From Halicephalobus mephisto (Eukaryota; Nematoda; Chromadorea; Rhabditida; Panagrolaimidae), in NCBI GenBank assembly GCA_009193035.1, contig SWDT01000044.1, positions 124,001-188,000 of the forward strand: 64,000 bases of DNA, read 5' to 3'. Shown here in pieces: positions 54,201 to 63,544 of this stretch (its first letter is position 1; each line of letters starts with the position of its first letter). The notes beneath the pieces are model-generated. The model was not told the DNA's origin, made no database searches, and saw nothing but the letters and a program-made list of their open reading frames with translations. Position numbers and translations under genes: made by a program.

Positions 54201-56848
54201 AATCGATAAATTCCAGATTGGAGTCCCTTGTCCAGCCATTTATTTCATCAATGATCTCAAGAATGAAGTAGTATTCGAAGAAATCCAAGGAGTAGCCTTG
54301 AGGGATCATTTGCTTCAAAAAGAAAACGAACTCCCACCTGCAGAATACCAAGAGTACTTCAACAAGATCGCCGTCAACCTAGGTTTGCTTCTTGCTAAAA
54401 TGCATAAAGGAGGATTAATCCACGGAGATCTGACGTCCGCCAACATTGTCCTCAGAAACGGATCCATCGCTGAACCTGTTCTCATCGACTTCGGTCTGTC
54501 TTACGTCAAGATGAACGCGGAAGACAAAGCGGTGGATATTTACGTTTTTGAAAGGGCTCTGAGTGCGATGCATAACGGACTAGACGAAACCACATTCGCC
54601 TCGATTCAAAAAGGATATGAAGAATTTGATCCTAAACACGCCGAAACCGTCTACAAAAGGTTGGAGGAGGTTCGACTGAGAGGAAGAAAGAGGGATATGG
54701 TCGGATAAGTAATAATAAATTGTTTTTTGTTGTTATATATTGTTTTTTTGGGAAACCGTTGTAAAATTAAAATTGAAAAACTGCAATCTCAACACGAAAC
54801 TCTGCGGGTTACGGTATGCCGCTGTTTGAAATGAAAGTTTTGAAATCGCTGCGGAGTTGCTTTTCTCTTGTTCGAGGTGTTTTCCGACAGTATTCGATTT
54901 AATTTTTCAGAATGTCTGAAGAAGAAGAGAAGACCCGTCATCTCAGTAAGTGCTTATCCGGAATCCTCCGATGTTATTTAGTTTTTTCAGTAACCGAGCG
55001 AGAATCCCTCAAATGTACATTACTAGGCTTACAAGCCGCGCGAAAAGGTCTGTTTTTATATGAATTTAATTTTTAATGATTTAATTACAGCTATTGAAGA
55101 AGAAGACACGAAATTAGAGAAAGAAGAAAAAGAAGCAAAAGAGGAACTGAATAAACTCGTTGTTGAACATGAAAATATTGAACGTTTGATCATTGCCAAA
55201 CGAGAGCAGAGTTTTAGTTTGCAGACTGAACTGTATGAAGTGAAGGCCCAATTTGCCCATACTCGAGAGAAATCTAACTACCAGAATGAATTGGTAAGTA
55301 GTTTTGGAATTGAATTCGTGGTTTTTATATGGAAGTCTAGATCAAGCGATTCAAGCAACTTCGAGATCAACGAGGCTGCCAAGCGAAGATTATGGAGGAG
55401 GGAGTCAAACACCTCAAAGAAAATAAATGGAATATCAAAAAGAAGGAAAAACTTGCGTTGCTTCAGGAAGCTCGTGTTGCTTACAAACACGAGAAGGATA
55501 CGGTTCGTGAATTGAAACAAACCAGTGAAAAAGACATGGAAGCCTGTAAGTTTTACCACCTATTCATTTGTTCTAAACTCATCTTGCAGTGGAAGACGAA
55601 ATGAATTCTCCGATCATTGACTTCATCAATAATATTATTCAGTCCGAGTTGACAAAATCCACTGAATTAAGAAACGTTGAAAAGAGCCCTCATCGGCCAG
55701 TCGAGAAGCGAAGACAGTCCCATGCTTCGACTACGCCGAAGAAGACGAAGACGGATGAGAACTCTTTGCTCAGAATCACCAATTCTGCACCAGCTCAGAA
55801 AATCCTTCATACTCCGAAGAAGAACGAACGTAAAGGTATTCTGAAAGAAACTTCCAAAGCCAAAAGAAGAATTCCACCTGCTGACCCCTATGACTTCAGT
55901 AATTTGATGAATGACACCTTGGAAGATCAGACTGCCTCCCAGACTCCCCCTCGTATTTCAACTACACCTGCACGAGAAGTTCGTGAGAAAGTTACTCCTC
56001 GTCGAAGCTCACCTGTACGTGAGAGCCGTGAGAAGGTTACTCCTCGTCGGACTTCCCCTACACATGAAGCTCGAGAGAAGACTACCTCCTATCGAAGCTC
56101 ACCTTTACGAGAAACTCGAGAGAAGACTACTCCTCGTCGAAGCTCACCTGTACGGGAAATTCGAGAGAAGGTCACTCCACGTCGTACTTCACCTACAGAA
56201 GTTAATTTGGAGAAGGTTGTTCCTCGTCGAACCTCGCCTGTAAATGGAAATCACGGGAAGATGACTCCTCGTCGTGCCTCGCCTACATCAGAAAATCAGA
56301 GAAATGCCACTCCGCATCGTGTTTTGCCTACTTTGGAAACACAAGAGAAGGATACACCTTGTACTCCACAAGAAGCTGAAGAAGATATTCCTCGTTCTCT
56401 GTCTGCACAAGAAACTCAAGAGAAGGAGATTTCTTTCATGAATTTCAGTAGCGCAGCTTCCCCAGAGAAAATGATGGACCTTGCTATGTCTTCGATTGAT
56501 GCTGGGAACGATCTCCTCAATCTACTTGGTGTGGACACTAATGACGGCGAGGAAAATGGCCCCATGTTTTCCTTCCTCAATCAAACCGAAAGCAATTCCG
56601 GACCTTTCTTCAACTTCAAAGGAAGTAAGACGAATGATGAATCGTCCAATGGAGGTAATGGTTTTTTGTTCTAGTTATTGTTACCATCTAGTTATCCCGT
56701 TTGAATTAAATTGTAATCAAACTTACGCGAAAATGGGCCGAATAGCATCGTCATCTCCAAAGGTAAGTTGGCGAAGATTCTTTACCTCATGACAGTTCAA
56801 AACTGTGGCGAGAGAGAATAATATAATCAGACAATCAAAAGCGGACAT
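51233..56848 (-). CDS. secreted TolB/PD40-type double beta-propeller protein, 689 aa; intron 1 hosts two genes
   Basis: Exons 56848-56727, 53684-52725, 52319-51678 and 51578-51233; all junctions are in phase. Residues 1-19 are a signal peptide (MSAFDCLIILFSLATVLNC). The chain has two homologous halves. The first opens LRQLTFGDDDAIRPIFA|PDGKR with PRRLSSGLG. The second, from about residue 345, opens VHQLTFGGQNAEGYFA with PRRLSTGLGSCTC, and has clear PD40 blades (ISPDGKLMVFTS, FFSPDGTKVGFRASR). It ends SSWAPFYLNDNQRIVFSSN and FDAFPMMSRDG, the standard close of bacterial TolB-like propellers. The first half is more diverged and has a Lys-rich insert (KKRQSMKKNKKSK). Likely extracellular, binding or proteolysis unknown. 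Exon 1 lies 53 bp beyond the end of the nested coiled-coil gene. Joining it across 3042 bp rests on phase and on RPIFA|PDGKRVSF reading as one PD40 blade; I think this is right but it needs a transcript. To my knowledge the family is mainly bacterial. Confidence 0.8.
52420..52620. repeat. 15-bp minisatellite in intron 2 of the propeller gene
   Basis: About twelve copies of (g/a)agagagcgagtgaaa in the 405-bp intron 52320-52724. It keeps a Leu/Phe/Ala/Ser-rich minus-strand frame open that is not part of the protein. Confidence 0.85.
53876..53881 (+). promoter_or_regulatory. tttcag acceptor before the TP53RK start
   Basis: tttttatttcag ends 5 bp before the ATG at 53887. It suits spliced-leader trans-splicing or a 5' UTR intron. 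The GC-rich 90 bp before it (53750-53840) may be the promoter. Confidence 0.45.
53887..54708 (+). CDS. TP53RK: Bud32/TP53RK (PRPK) atypical kinase of the KEOPS complex
   Basis: Exons 53887-54171 and 54217-54708; the 45-nt intron (gtgagt..ttccag) contains no stop and is a multiple of three, so the unspliced frame also reads through. The spliced product is 258 aa. Family landmarks: LSCGAEAILTRC and AILKQRVNKAYRHPELD (short N lobe), LIHGDLTSANIVLR catalytic loop, LIDFGLSYVK, DKAVDIYVFERALSAMH, and the basic C-terminus RLRGRKRDMVG, which is diagnostic. A 35-residue acidic N-terminal extension (KKSKSEEELPDL) precedes the kinase. Known role: ATPase/kinase subunit of KEOPS for tRNA t6A formation. 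It lies inside intron 1 of the propeller gene on the opposite strand. AATAAA directly after the stop (about 54715) and the 200-bp gap to the next gene would allow an operon. Confidence 0.95.
   Translation: MEVDTVQEDIATGPCPKKSKSEEELPDLDTSYVNRIEPEPLSCGAEAILTRCIYLGKKAILKQRVNKAYRHPELDKKLIKDRTRSEIRGIDKCKKVSDSYITFILIDKFQIGVPCPAIYFINDLKNEVVFEEIQGVALRDHLLQKENELPPAEYQEYFNKIAVNLGLLLAKMHKGGLIHGDLTSANIVLRNGSIAEPVLIDFGLSYVKMNAEDKAVDIYVFERALSAMHNGLDETTFASIQKGYEEFDPKHAETVYKRLEEVRLRGRKRDMVG
54905..54910 (+). promoter_or_regulatory. tttcag acceptor before the coiled-coil gene
   Basis: aatttttcag directly precedes aATG at 54912. It could be the trans-splice site of a two-gene operon with TP53RK. Confidence 0.45.
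54912..56674 (+). CDS. coiled-coil protein with eight 15-aa TPRR repeats, 527 aa
   Basis: Exons 54912-54945, 54991-55047, 55091-55293, 55341-55545 and 55590-56674; introns are 43-47 nt and all phases agree. The protein starts MSEEEEKTRHL. Residues about 30-165 are a charged coiled coil (EEDTKLEKEEKEAKEELNK; KKKEKLALLQEARVAYKHEK). A basic linker follows. Residues 302-421 are eight 15-residue repeats with consensus REKVTPRRSSPVRE, each offering TP and SP sites of CDK/MAPK type. The C-terminal 100 residues are acidic and Phe-rich (PMFSFLNQTESNSGPFFNFK; ends GFLF). Such a layout suits a cell-cycle-phosphorylated cytoskeletal, kinetochore or chromosome protein, but I recognise no homologue. It is nested in intron 1 of the propeller gene, head-to-tail with TP53RK. 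Gene model strong, function unknown. Confidence 0.85.
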
Positions 56849-56928
56849 GATCGATCGAGTAAGAATAGACAGCTGTTGTTTGTTCCCGATCTTCCAAGGT
56901 CAACAATCGATAGTGAATGCTTTTGCAC

Positions 56929-56936
56929 TTTATATA
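56929..56936 (-). promoter_or_regulatory. TATA box of the propeller gene
   Basis: tatataaa on the minus strand, 81 bp before the ATG at 56848, in the 150-bp gap downstream of the IP6 kinase stop. Supports 56848 as the true first exon. Confidence 0.55.
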
Positions 56937-56999
56937 GAACTCTGGGGAACGTTGACTAGCAAGTGACTTTTAACCTCAAACTACGTTGTACTGAAAGAC

Positions 57000-59115
57000 T
57001 TATGCAATGATGGGTTCCTCAATGTCGATTACTGGCACTAGATCCTCTGTTGGAGGTGTTGAGTATGGTCGTTTTAAAGAACGTTGTTTTCTAAGTGACA
57101 ATTCTGGCATGGAACTGGCGTCTTGAAGTGATGGCTGGGAGATTAAGATCTGTTCCAACATGGCAATCAATGAGTCGATACCTAGTAGATAACCATCATC
57201 CATGCCAGAGTAGACTTTGTCATCGAGAAATCCCCTGAATGTGGAATGAGCGAAATCTATCATTCTGACAACGATTGAGTCTTTGGGGTTCTCTGCTTGG
57301 AGTAAGGATTCTGAATCGGAAGCACCATCGAAAGCGATCAATAATGAGCTTGAAAAAAACCTAAAAAATAAAATTTTTTTTACGAAATAGTTTCGAGACG
57401 ACTTTTCAAAATTTCCAAATATTGGTTAAAATTAATTTTATCGGATTCTGGAAAATTAGAAATTTTTATGGAATTTCGTAAAGTTTTGAAAATTGTTAAA
57501 TTCTAAAAATTTCACAAAATTAAGAATTTGGAGAATTTTCTATTGGATTCTGAAGAATTAAGAATTTTTAAAATTCTAGAAAGTTACGAATTTTTGATTT
57601 GAAAGTTTTTTAAATTTAGACTTACCGGAAACTTTCGGCTTCTGATAAAACAGATCTGAGGACTTGGAGTTCTCTTATGAGTTTTTTTGTCCTTGTAAAT
57701 CCTGCATTGATGAAAAATTTTTCTAAAGAATTATAAAATTTTACTCTGTCCATTCTTCTTCCTTCGTATTTGTTGATGAAACTGTAGGATTTAGTGCATT
57801 TGTCATATAGTTGTAGTCCTACAAGACGGATTCCGAGTTCTTCTGAAGTTGATTGACGGCATTTTTGGGTTTGAGTAAGTCGTTTCTGAGCGCTGGAATC
57901 GTCGCCGTACTGACGTTGTCCCATCTTGAGGTCGATCACGCAAGGCTTTCGAAAATCGCTCACGATATCTTCCAGCATGATGAACCATTTATCGTAACCT
58001 TTTAGAAGTTTTTCGACGACCTAATTAAAACCACAATATTATGAAAATTTAAAAATTGTTTTAAAAATTTTTGAAAATTTAAAAAATTCTAAAAATTGAA
58101 ATAGGATTTTAGGATTCTGAATTCTCTCAAGGATCTAAGAAGATTATATCAGATTCTGGAAAATTCTAAAAGTTCTTTGTGAATTTTGAAAAATTTTTGA
58201 ATTTTTTTAAGATTCTCGAAAATTCTACAATTTTTCATTAAATTCTAAAATTTGAATAAAATTTAAAATTTTCTATAAAATCTTTAAAAATTTGAATATT
58301 ATATAAAACTTTTTTAAATTCTTTAGAATTAAAAATTTTTTCATTGGATTCTAGAAATTTGAATAAAATCTAGAATTTTCTATAAAATCTTTAAAAATTT
58401 GAATATTATATAAAACTTTTTTAAATTCTTTAGAATTAAAAATTTTTTCATTGGATTCTAAAATTTGAATAAAATTTAAAATTTCCTATAAAATCTTTAA
58501 AAATTTGAATATTATATAAAACTTTTTTAAATTCTTTAGAATTAAAAATTTTTTCATTGAATTCTAGAAATTTGAATAAAATCTAGAATTTTCTATAAAA
58601 TCTTTAAAAATTTGAATATTATATAAAATTTTAAAAAATCCTAAGATTTAAAGTTTATATAAATTTTTTGTAAAATTTTCACTAAATTCTAAAATTTTAT
58701 AAAAAATTTTAATTTTATGATTAAAAAATTAAAAACAAACCTTGCTTTGACACTGACCAGCCCAAGTATTGATCGCCATCTCCGCTTCGACTTTTCCACT
58801 TTTCTTAATTCTGAAAGTCATCGGTTTTGTTTCTTCTCCATTATCGTCATCTGAATTTCTAACTTCTTTAACAGCAGATTCTAAAGCACAACAATTGACT
58901 TCGGCATCAGTAGACAAAATTAATTGGCCATCGTTGCATCCAGAGAGATTGACCCGGATTCTGCCGCAGTACTTGACCGTGAACGGCGTTAATTTTTGGT
59001 CCATGTTCACGTAGAAGTTGAATTCACGTTGATTTAGAGGTTTTAAAACGTGACCGGCACATTTCAGAAGTCCAAAATGTCCGCCGACTTGATGAGGAAA
59101 TCCAGCCACGTTCAT
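57000..59115 (-). CDS. IP6K: inositol hexakisphosphate kinase (IP6K), 376 aa
   Basis: Exons 59115-58741, 58020-57626 and 57360-57000, phases 0 and 2. N-terminal FPHQVGGHFGLLKCAGHVLKPL is typical of IP6Ks. The kinase signature PxxxDxKxG appears as KPCVIDLKMGQRQYGDDSSA, followed by KCRQSTSEELGIRLVGLQLY. Next come SSSLLIAFDG, the metal-binding IDFAHS motif, and DDGYLLGIDSLIAMLEQIL. The enzyme phosphorylates InsP6 to the pyrophosphate InsP7 with ATP, in nucleus and cytosol. A Pro/Ser-rich tail of about 50 residues follows the fold. Length fits animal IP6Ks. The start is the first ATG after an acceptor-like tttttttag at about 59130 (a 5' UTR intron or trans-splice site). An IPMK is less likely because of the HQVGGH N-terminus. 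Confidence 0.92.
57363..57620. other. IP6K intron 2 (AT-rich)
   Basis: 265-nt intron (57625-57361) made of 'ttggattctgaagaattaagaatttttaaaattctag'-type sequence. Nothing else seen. Confidence 0.8.
58040..58735. repeat. IP6K intron 1 with ~120-bp tandem repeat
   Basis: 720-nt intron. 58240-58640 carries three to four copies of 'attctagaaatttgaataaaatctagaattttctataaaatctttaaaaatttgaatattatataaaac', over 90% identical. Confidence 0.88.
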
Positions 59116-59522
59116 CGACAAAAAAACTAAAAAAAAAATAAAATCGACTTTTACGACCGGTTTTAATCAGATCAATGAAAATTTCTAGAATTTTACTTTA
59201 TCTGATAAATAAATAAAGATAAGAAAAAAATTAAAATTTGATAAAATTATGAAAGTTGAAAATGCAAAAACAAAGCTAGTGGAAGTTGTCAGACAAACCG
59301 CGAGTGTTAGCTGTCTGCTCTCGCTCTCGGGCATTTTGCTTGCAGCTGGTGCGCACAAGTTCGTCTGTCAATCGCGGCATTTATCTGGTTGCCGATGCAT
59401 TTGCTCTAGGCCAGAGCGAGTAATTGCTTAGGCAAACGAGTCAATTCCGACTTGGTTGAATTTGTTTCTTTTTCGATTTTTATAAAATTTATAAATTTTT
59501 ATAAAAAATTAATTTTTTCAGA
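59116..59522. promoter_or_regulatory. shared upstream region of IP6K (-) and syntrophin (+)
   Basis: GC-rich patch 59270-59440 (for example ctgtctgctctcgctctcggg and aggccagagcgagtaattgc) in AT-rich surroundings looks like a bidirectional promoter or a 5' UTR exon. A 60-codon frame from 59249 (MKVENAKTKLVEVVRQTASV) is open through it; I do not regard it as coding. tttttcag at 59515-59521 precedes the syntrophin ATG. Confidence 0.4.
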
Positions 59523-60621
59523 ATGCACATAAGATCCTCATTCCTCGAGGTGTTGGTTGACGATCAATGGCACACATTTGATGCTTCCCTCGACGAAACC
59601 GCCCTAACTCTGACCCCTTGCAACGAGCAATTCATCGACGAAACTTTCGGAGCTCAGAAAAGAAATGTCAGGATCGTCAAGGAAGACGGCGGAGGTCTCG
59701 GGATCTCCATTTTGGGCGGAACAGAAAACGGCATGCCCATCATGATCAGGTTTGTTTTTTTAATTTTTTCGAAAAAAAATTAATTCTATATTTATTTTTA
59801 ATTTTTTCAAAAAATATTCTATATTTATTTTTTTAAAATTTTCTCGAAAAATATTAATTCTATATTTATTTCGAAATTTACTATGAAACTTGGATAATTA
59901 GAATTATAATAAAAATAATATAAAATACAAAACGAAACACGATAGTTCTGCAAAACTGCTAGAAGTTTCTTTGGATCGATAGTGTTATCGCCGTTTCGGT
60001 CATTTTCAAATTAATTATAAAAATTTTTTGGAATCGAATAGGATATTCTTGAATTTTTGGAAATATTACAGAAGCTTCTGGAGCTTTTTAGAATCCAGTA
60101 GAAGATTTAAAATTTTCTAAATTAAATAAAAATAGAAATTTTTGAAAATTTAGAATTCTATCAGTTTTTTGAAGATTTTAGAAACATTTTAGAATTCTGT
60201 AGGAACTTTTAAAATCCATTGAAAAATTTTTAAGCTTTATAAAATTTACTAGAAGCTTCTGGAGCTTTTTAGAATCCGTTGGAAAATCCTCAAGTTATAA
60301 AATTTCCTAAAAACTTTCTAAAATTCATTAGAAAATCCTAAAACTTTATTTTTTTGTTTTTATAATCTAATTTCGGAACAAATTCCTAAAATTTTAAATA
60401 TTTCTAAAAATCCAAAAATAAATTTATAAAAATTCGCTGATTTTTTAATTTTTTAATGTTATTTTTTAGTAAAATTTTTCCCGGAATGGCAGCGGATCGA
60501 ACAAGGCAGTTGTTTGTTGGAGACGCTATTCTGGCAGTCAACGGAGAAAGTTTGGTAAATGCAAGACACGACGACGCTGTGAGAGCTCTGAAGAGAGCAG
60601 GAAAAGTAGTTAACTTACAAG
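59523..60621 (+). CDS. stn-1: syntrophin (alpha/beta type), N-terminal part; rest beyond the window
   Basis: Exons 59523-59749 and 60470-60621; the second ends at CAAG|GTTTGTG in phase 1, so more exons must follow. Residues 1-45 are the first half of the split PH domain (SFLEVLVDDQWHTFDASLDE). A PDZ domain follows: NVRIVKEDGGGLGISILGG carries the carboxylate-binding GLGI loop, then SKIFPGMAADRTRQLFVGDA and VNGESLVNARHDDAVRALKR. This closely follows alpha/beta syntrophins, cytoplasmic adaptors that tie sodium channels and signalling proteins to the dystrophin complex at muscle and neuronal membranes. An unspliced read-through stops at 60653. The next intron is the one in which the piggyBac element lies, if the gene continues to the right as expected. 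Strong call. Confidence 0.92.
59760..60460. other. syntrophin intron 1
   Basis: 720-nt AT-rich intron with loose 'attctagaagcttttagaatcc' repeats (60050-60350). No gene. Confidence 0.8.
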
Positions 60622-60704
60622 GTTTGTGTTGTGACTTGAGATGCGACGAATAGGGAGATATGTACTTGGGTTTTTATAAAACAACAATTCACAGTCTTCC
60701 GTAG

Positions 60705-60727
60705 AATAATAATAATAATAATAATAA
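60705..60727. repeat. (AAT)n microsatellite
   Basis: About 7.5 AAT units immediately left of the piggyBac insertion site. Confidence 0.9.
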
Positions 60728-60736
60728 CAACATTAA

Positions 60737-61194
60737 CACTCGGAGGCCCGATTGTAATTCGGGTTGCTTTTGGTAGATTTTGATATCCTGAGTTTAACCA
60801 TATGTAACTTTCCAGAAAATTTTTTGGCTGGACACATGAAAAATAAGGTTGAAAATTTGTCTGTCAGGAGACCCGAAAAATGTTAATAATTTCATGAATA
60901 TGTAATTTTAAAAAACACTGATATATACGTTAGGAGAGATGATTACCTATCGAACGATATATGAACCATTCATATCCGTTCATTTAGAGCCGAGATACAA
61001 CCATTTTCCCTAAAACCCCAAACATCATTTCTATTAGACTTTTTTTTCTCACCTTGGGAGATAAGGAACGTGCTCTCGTGTGTACTTAGACCACAATAGT
61101 TCTGATGTTTCCACGATGAGAATGAGAAACTGAGCTCTTTACATTTGTATTCTGAAGAAAACTCTTCTTCAGAGGTACCAACAACAACAACATG
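60737..61194 (+). repeat. left long terminal inverted repeat of the piggyBac element
   Basis: About 458 bp matched in inverse by 63545-64000+. Matching blocks include ccatatgtaactttccagaa, attttttggctggacacatgaaaaataagg, gagatacaaccattttccct and gaagaaaactcttcttcag. Differences are small indels, for example near 60950 (63780-63830 on the other side) and 61100. Confidence 0.9.
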
Positions 61195-61306
61195 GGCTCT
61201 TTTACCCATAGATCTTTGTTTTTGTGAAATTTCTATGATAATCTCTTTAGAAAAATATCATTATTTTTTTAATTTCCAATAAAAGTAACATATCGTTTAT
61301 TGAAAT

Positions 61307-63358
61307 TTAGCGATAACGTCTTCCGGCATTGGAACACTCTTTGCAAAAAACACGATCAAAACTTTTTTTAAAAATATGGGTCTTACAAAGAAAGTTCTTA
61401 CATATAACGCATCTAATACGAACAGTTTTTGCATATCGAGAGCCGCAATCATAACACTTCCCCGCTGTATTTGAACGAAATTGAATTGGATTTCTTTTTC
61501 TAAGTGTTTTTTTATTAGTAGGTGAAGGCGTTTGCAGCTCTTTAGTGCAAGTGTTGCAACTATATTGAGCATTCAGATGGCTATTACAAACTGTTCTCTT
61601 ACAGTTTGTACATTTTTTCATATGAATACTGCGCATAGATCGTCGACAGATTTGGCAATGATGAACTGTCGAAGGATGACTTCCTCGAAATTTTGTGTTA
61701 ATCTCATTTTGAAGTTCATTAATCTTACGAAAAGTATTCACTATATAATTATCTGATAGTTCGCGTGTTGCTTTTTGGTCATTTATAAGCTGCATAGAAA
61801 GACCATACAAAAATGATCGGCGGTAAATATGAATGTCGTCAATTTGTGGGTTTACTATCATTTTATAACGAACAAAGGCATTAATAGCTGCAGCATTGAT
61901 AAGCCAACTAAACACAACTACCGGCCATCTACGAGAAATTATTTTATATGCTGAATTATCTATTAATTCATCAAAAATGTCAACGCCAAATTTGTTTTCA
62001 TTATAAAATCTTATTGCACCGGGAAATTGTTCAGGTCTCCCAGTAATGCAAGGCTTTGTATAATATACATAAACGGACTTTGTTCGCTTTGCTTGATATT
62101 TTACAATGGTTTCATATTGCCGAAAAAAGTACTGTGTTCGATTAAGCTCGACATCGAATGCTGCCAGCCCAAGTGGCAATCCGACCCTATTTGGCCGGGT
62201 AGTACCAAGCAAGTGAGTATTTTTTTCGAAAAGTTTTTGGCCAAGTTCTGGTGAAGTAAAAAAATTGTCGGTTATTATAGTCCGACCATGATTTAGCATA
62301 TTTTCAGTTAAGTCAAGTACTACCTAAAGACCGTTTTGAACAGGCATATAAAAAATTATAACATACTCGTTGTCCAAGATTTGTTTCTGGATGATCTCCT
62401 TTTCCCAAATACATCTGAGCATTGCACAAATACATCGTAGACGGGTCGACAGCACACCATACTTTCATTCCGTATTTGTGAGGTTTCCTAGGCATGAAGA
62501 CTCGAAATGATACCTTGCCTTCAAAAGGAATGATGGACTCATCGATCGTAACAGTACCACCTGGTTGGTAAGAATCTCTGAAGTTTCTGATAACACTGTC
62601 GAAGACATCTCGAATGTGAGCTAATTTATCTGTTGGATCACGTTCTCGCTTATCATCAAATCGAAGAGAGGACAGAATCGCGAGATACCGATGTTTAGAA
62701 AAGCACAAATGGCCTTCTGAAAGATGACAGCAAAAAGTAGGAATTAAAGGTGAATGAACTTACCAACTGAATTCACCGATGGGTCAAGAGAGAAGAGACT
62801 TTTTCGAGGCAGTTTATGTTTTCCCGTCGATCCCCATAAGAGCCAAAGTCCGATCAGAGCTTTGAGTTCTGCCATGGTTACTTGATGAAATGATGATTTT
62901 GCCAAGCCATGGTACTTTTTTCTTCTTAAAAGACGGGCCATTTTTATATTCGTCATATCTAAGATTCTAAATAGAATGCTTAAGTTTTTTATTATTAATT
63001 ATTGTAAAAATTACTTATTCAAAATCTCTTCAGTGAAGAATTTCATAAAATGATCAACTTCTTGTCTTTCGTCAATTAGATTCCTGACTTCATTGGGAGG
63101 TGGATCCAGAAGAGGTTCATTGAAATTTGACCTTTTGTTAGTCCAAGGACGGCCTGCTGAAGCGGGATAAACTCTTCTTCTTGATGACTGCAAAGTAGTA
63201 ACTTCAAATTCATTGTTTCGAAGTAGATCATCATAGTCTCCATCTTCGGAAAGATCAGAAAGCTCGAATCCTTGATAATTATACTCAGAATCAGAAGAAT
63301 AAGATATTACGGAGTCATCAGAATCAGAAGAATAATTTTCATCTTCAAAGTAGTTCAT
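61307..63358 (-). CDS. piggyBac transposase, 637 aa, four exons
   Basis: Exons 63358-63015, 62966-62764, 62716-62367 and 62323-61307; introns of 43-48 nt in phases 2, 1 and 0. N-terminus is acidic and Ser/Asp-rich (YSSDSDDSVISYSSDSEYN). The catalytic core keeps all three acidic residues in family context: VTIDESIIPFEGK, ITDNFFTSPELGQ and FGVDIFDELI. Other landmarks are MARLLRRKKYHGLAKSSFHQ, MPRKPHKYGMKVWC and RRWPVVVFSWLINAA. The C-terminus has two Cys-rich zinc-binding clusters (CQICRRS..CTNC; CYDC..CVICKNFLC..CKEC). These enzymes excise and insert DNA at TTAA without footprints. No stop or frameshift is present, so the protein could be active. The start is set at the Met before NYFEDEN; an upstream frame extension to 63493 is unlikely. 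Confidence 0.92.
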
Positions 63359-63544
63359 TGTAGAAGTATAGAACAAAAACAAACAAAATTGATGATTAAA
63401 TAATGTTGTGTTGGAATCCTTATGGTAGTAATATCGGCAGCCAAAAACCGTGCTTGCAATCAAATTATTCTTAGAGGGAAAATTAAGAATCAAAAATCAT
63501 CTTATATCAAAAAAAGAGACATGGTTTCTTTTATAAACTAACCT

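Noticed and set aside
59249..59431. 60-codon ORF upstream of syntrophin as a separate gene or signal peptide exon
   Set aside because: No donor, no homology, and it sits where a bidirectional promoter is expected.
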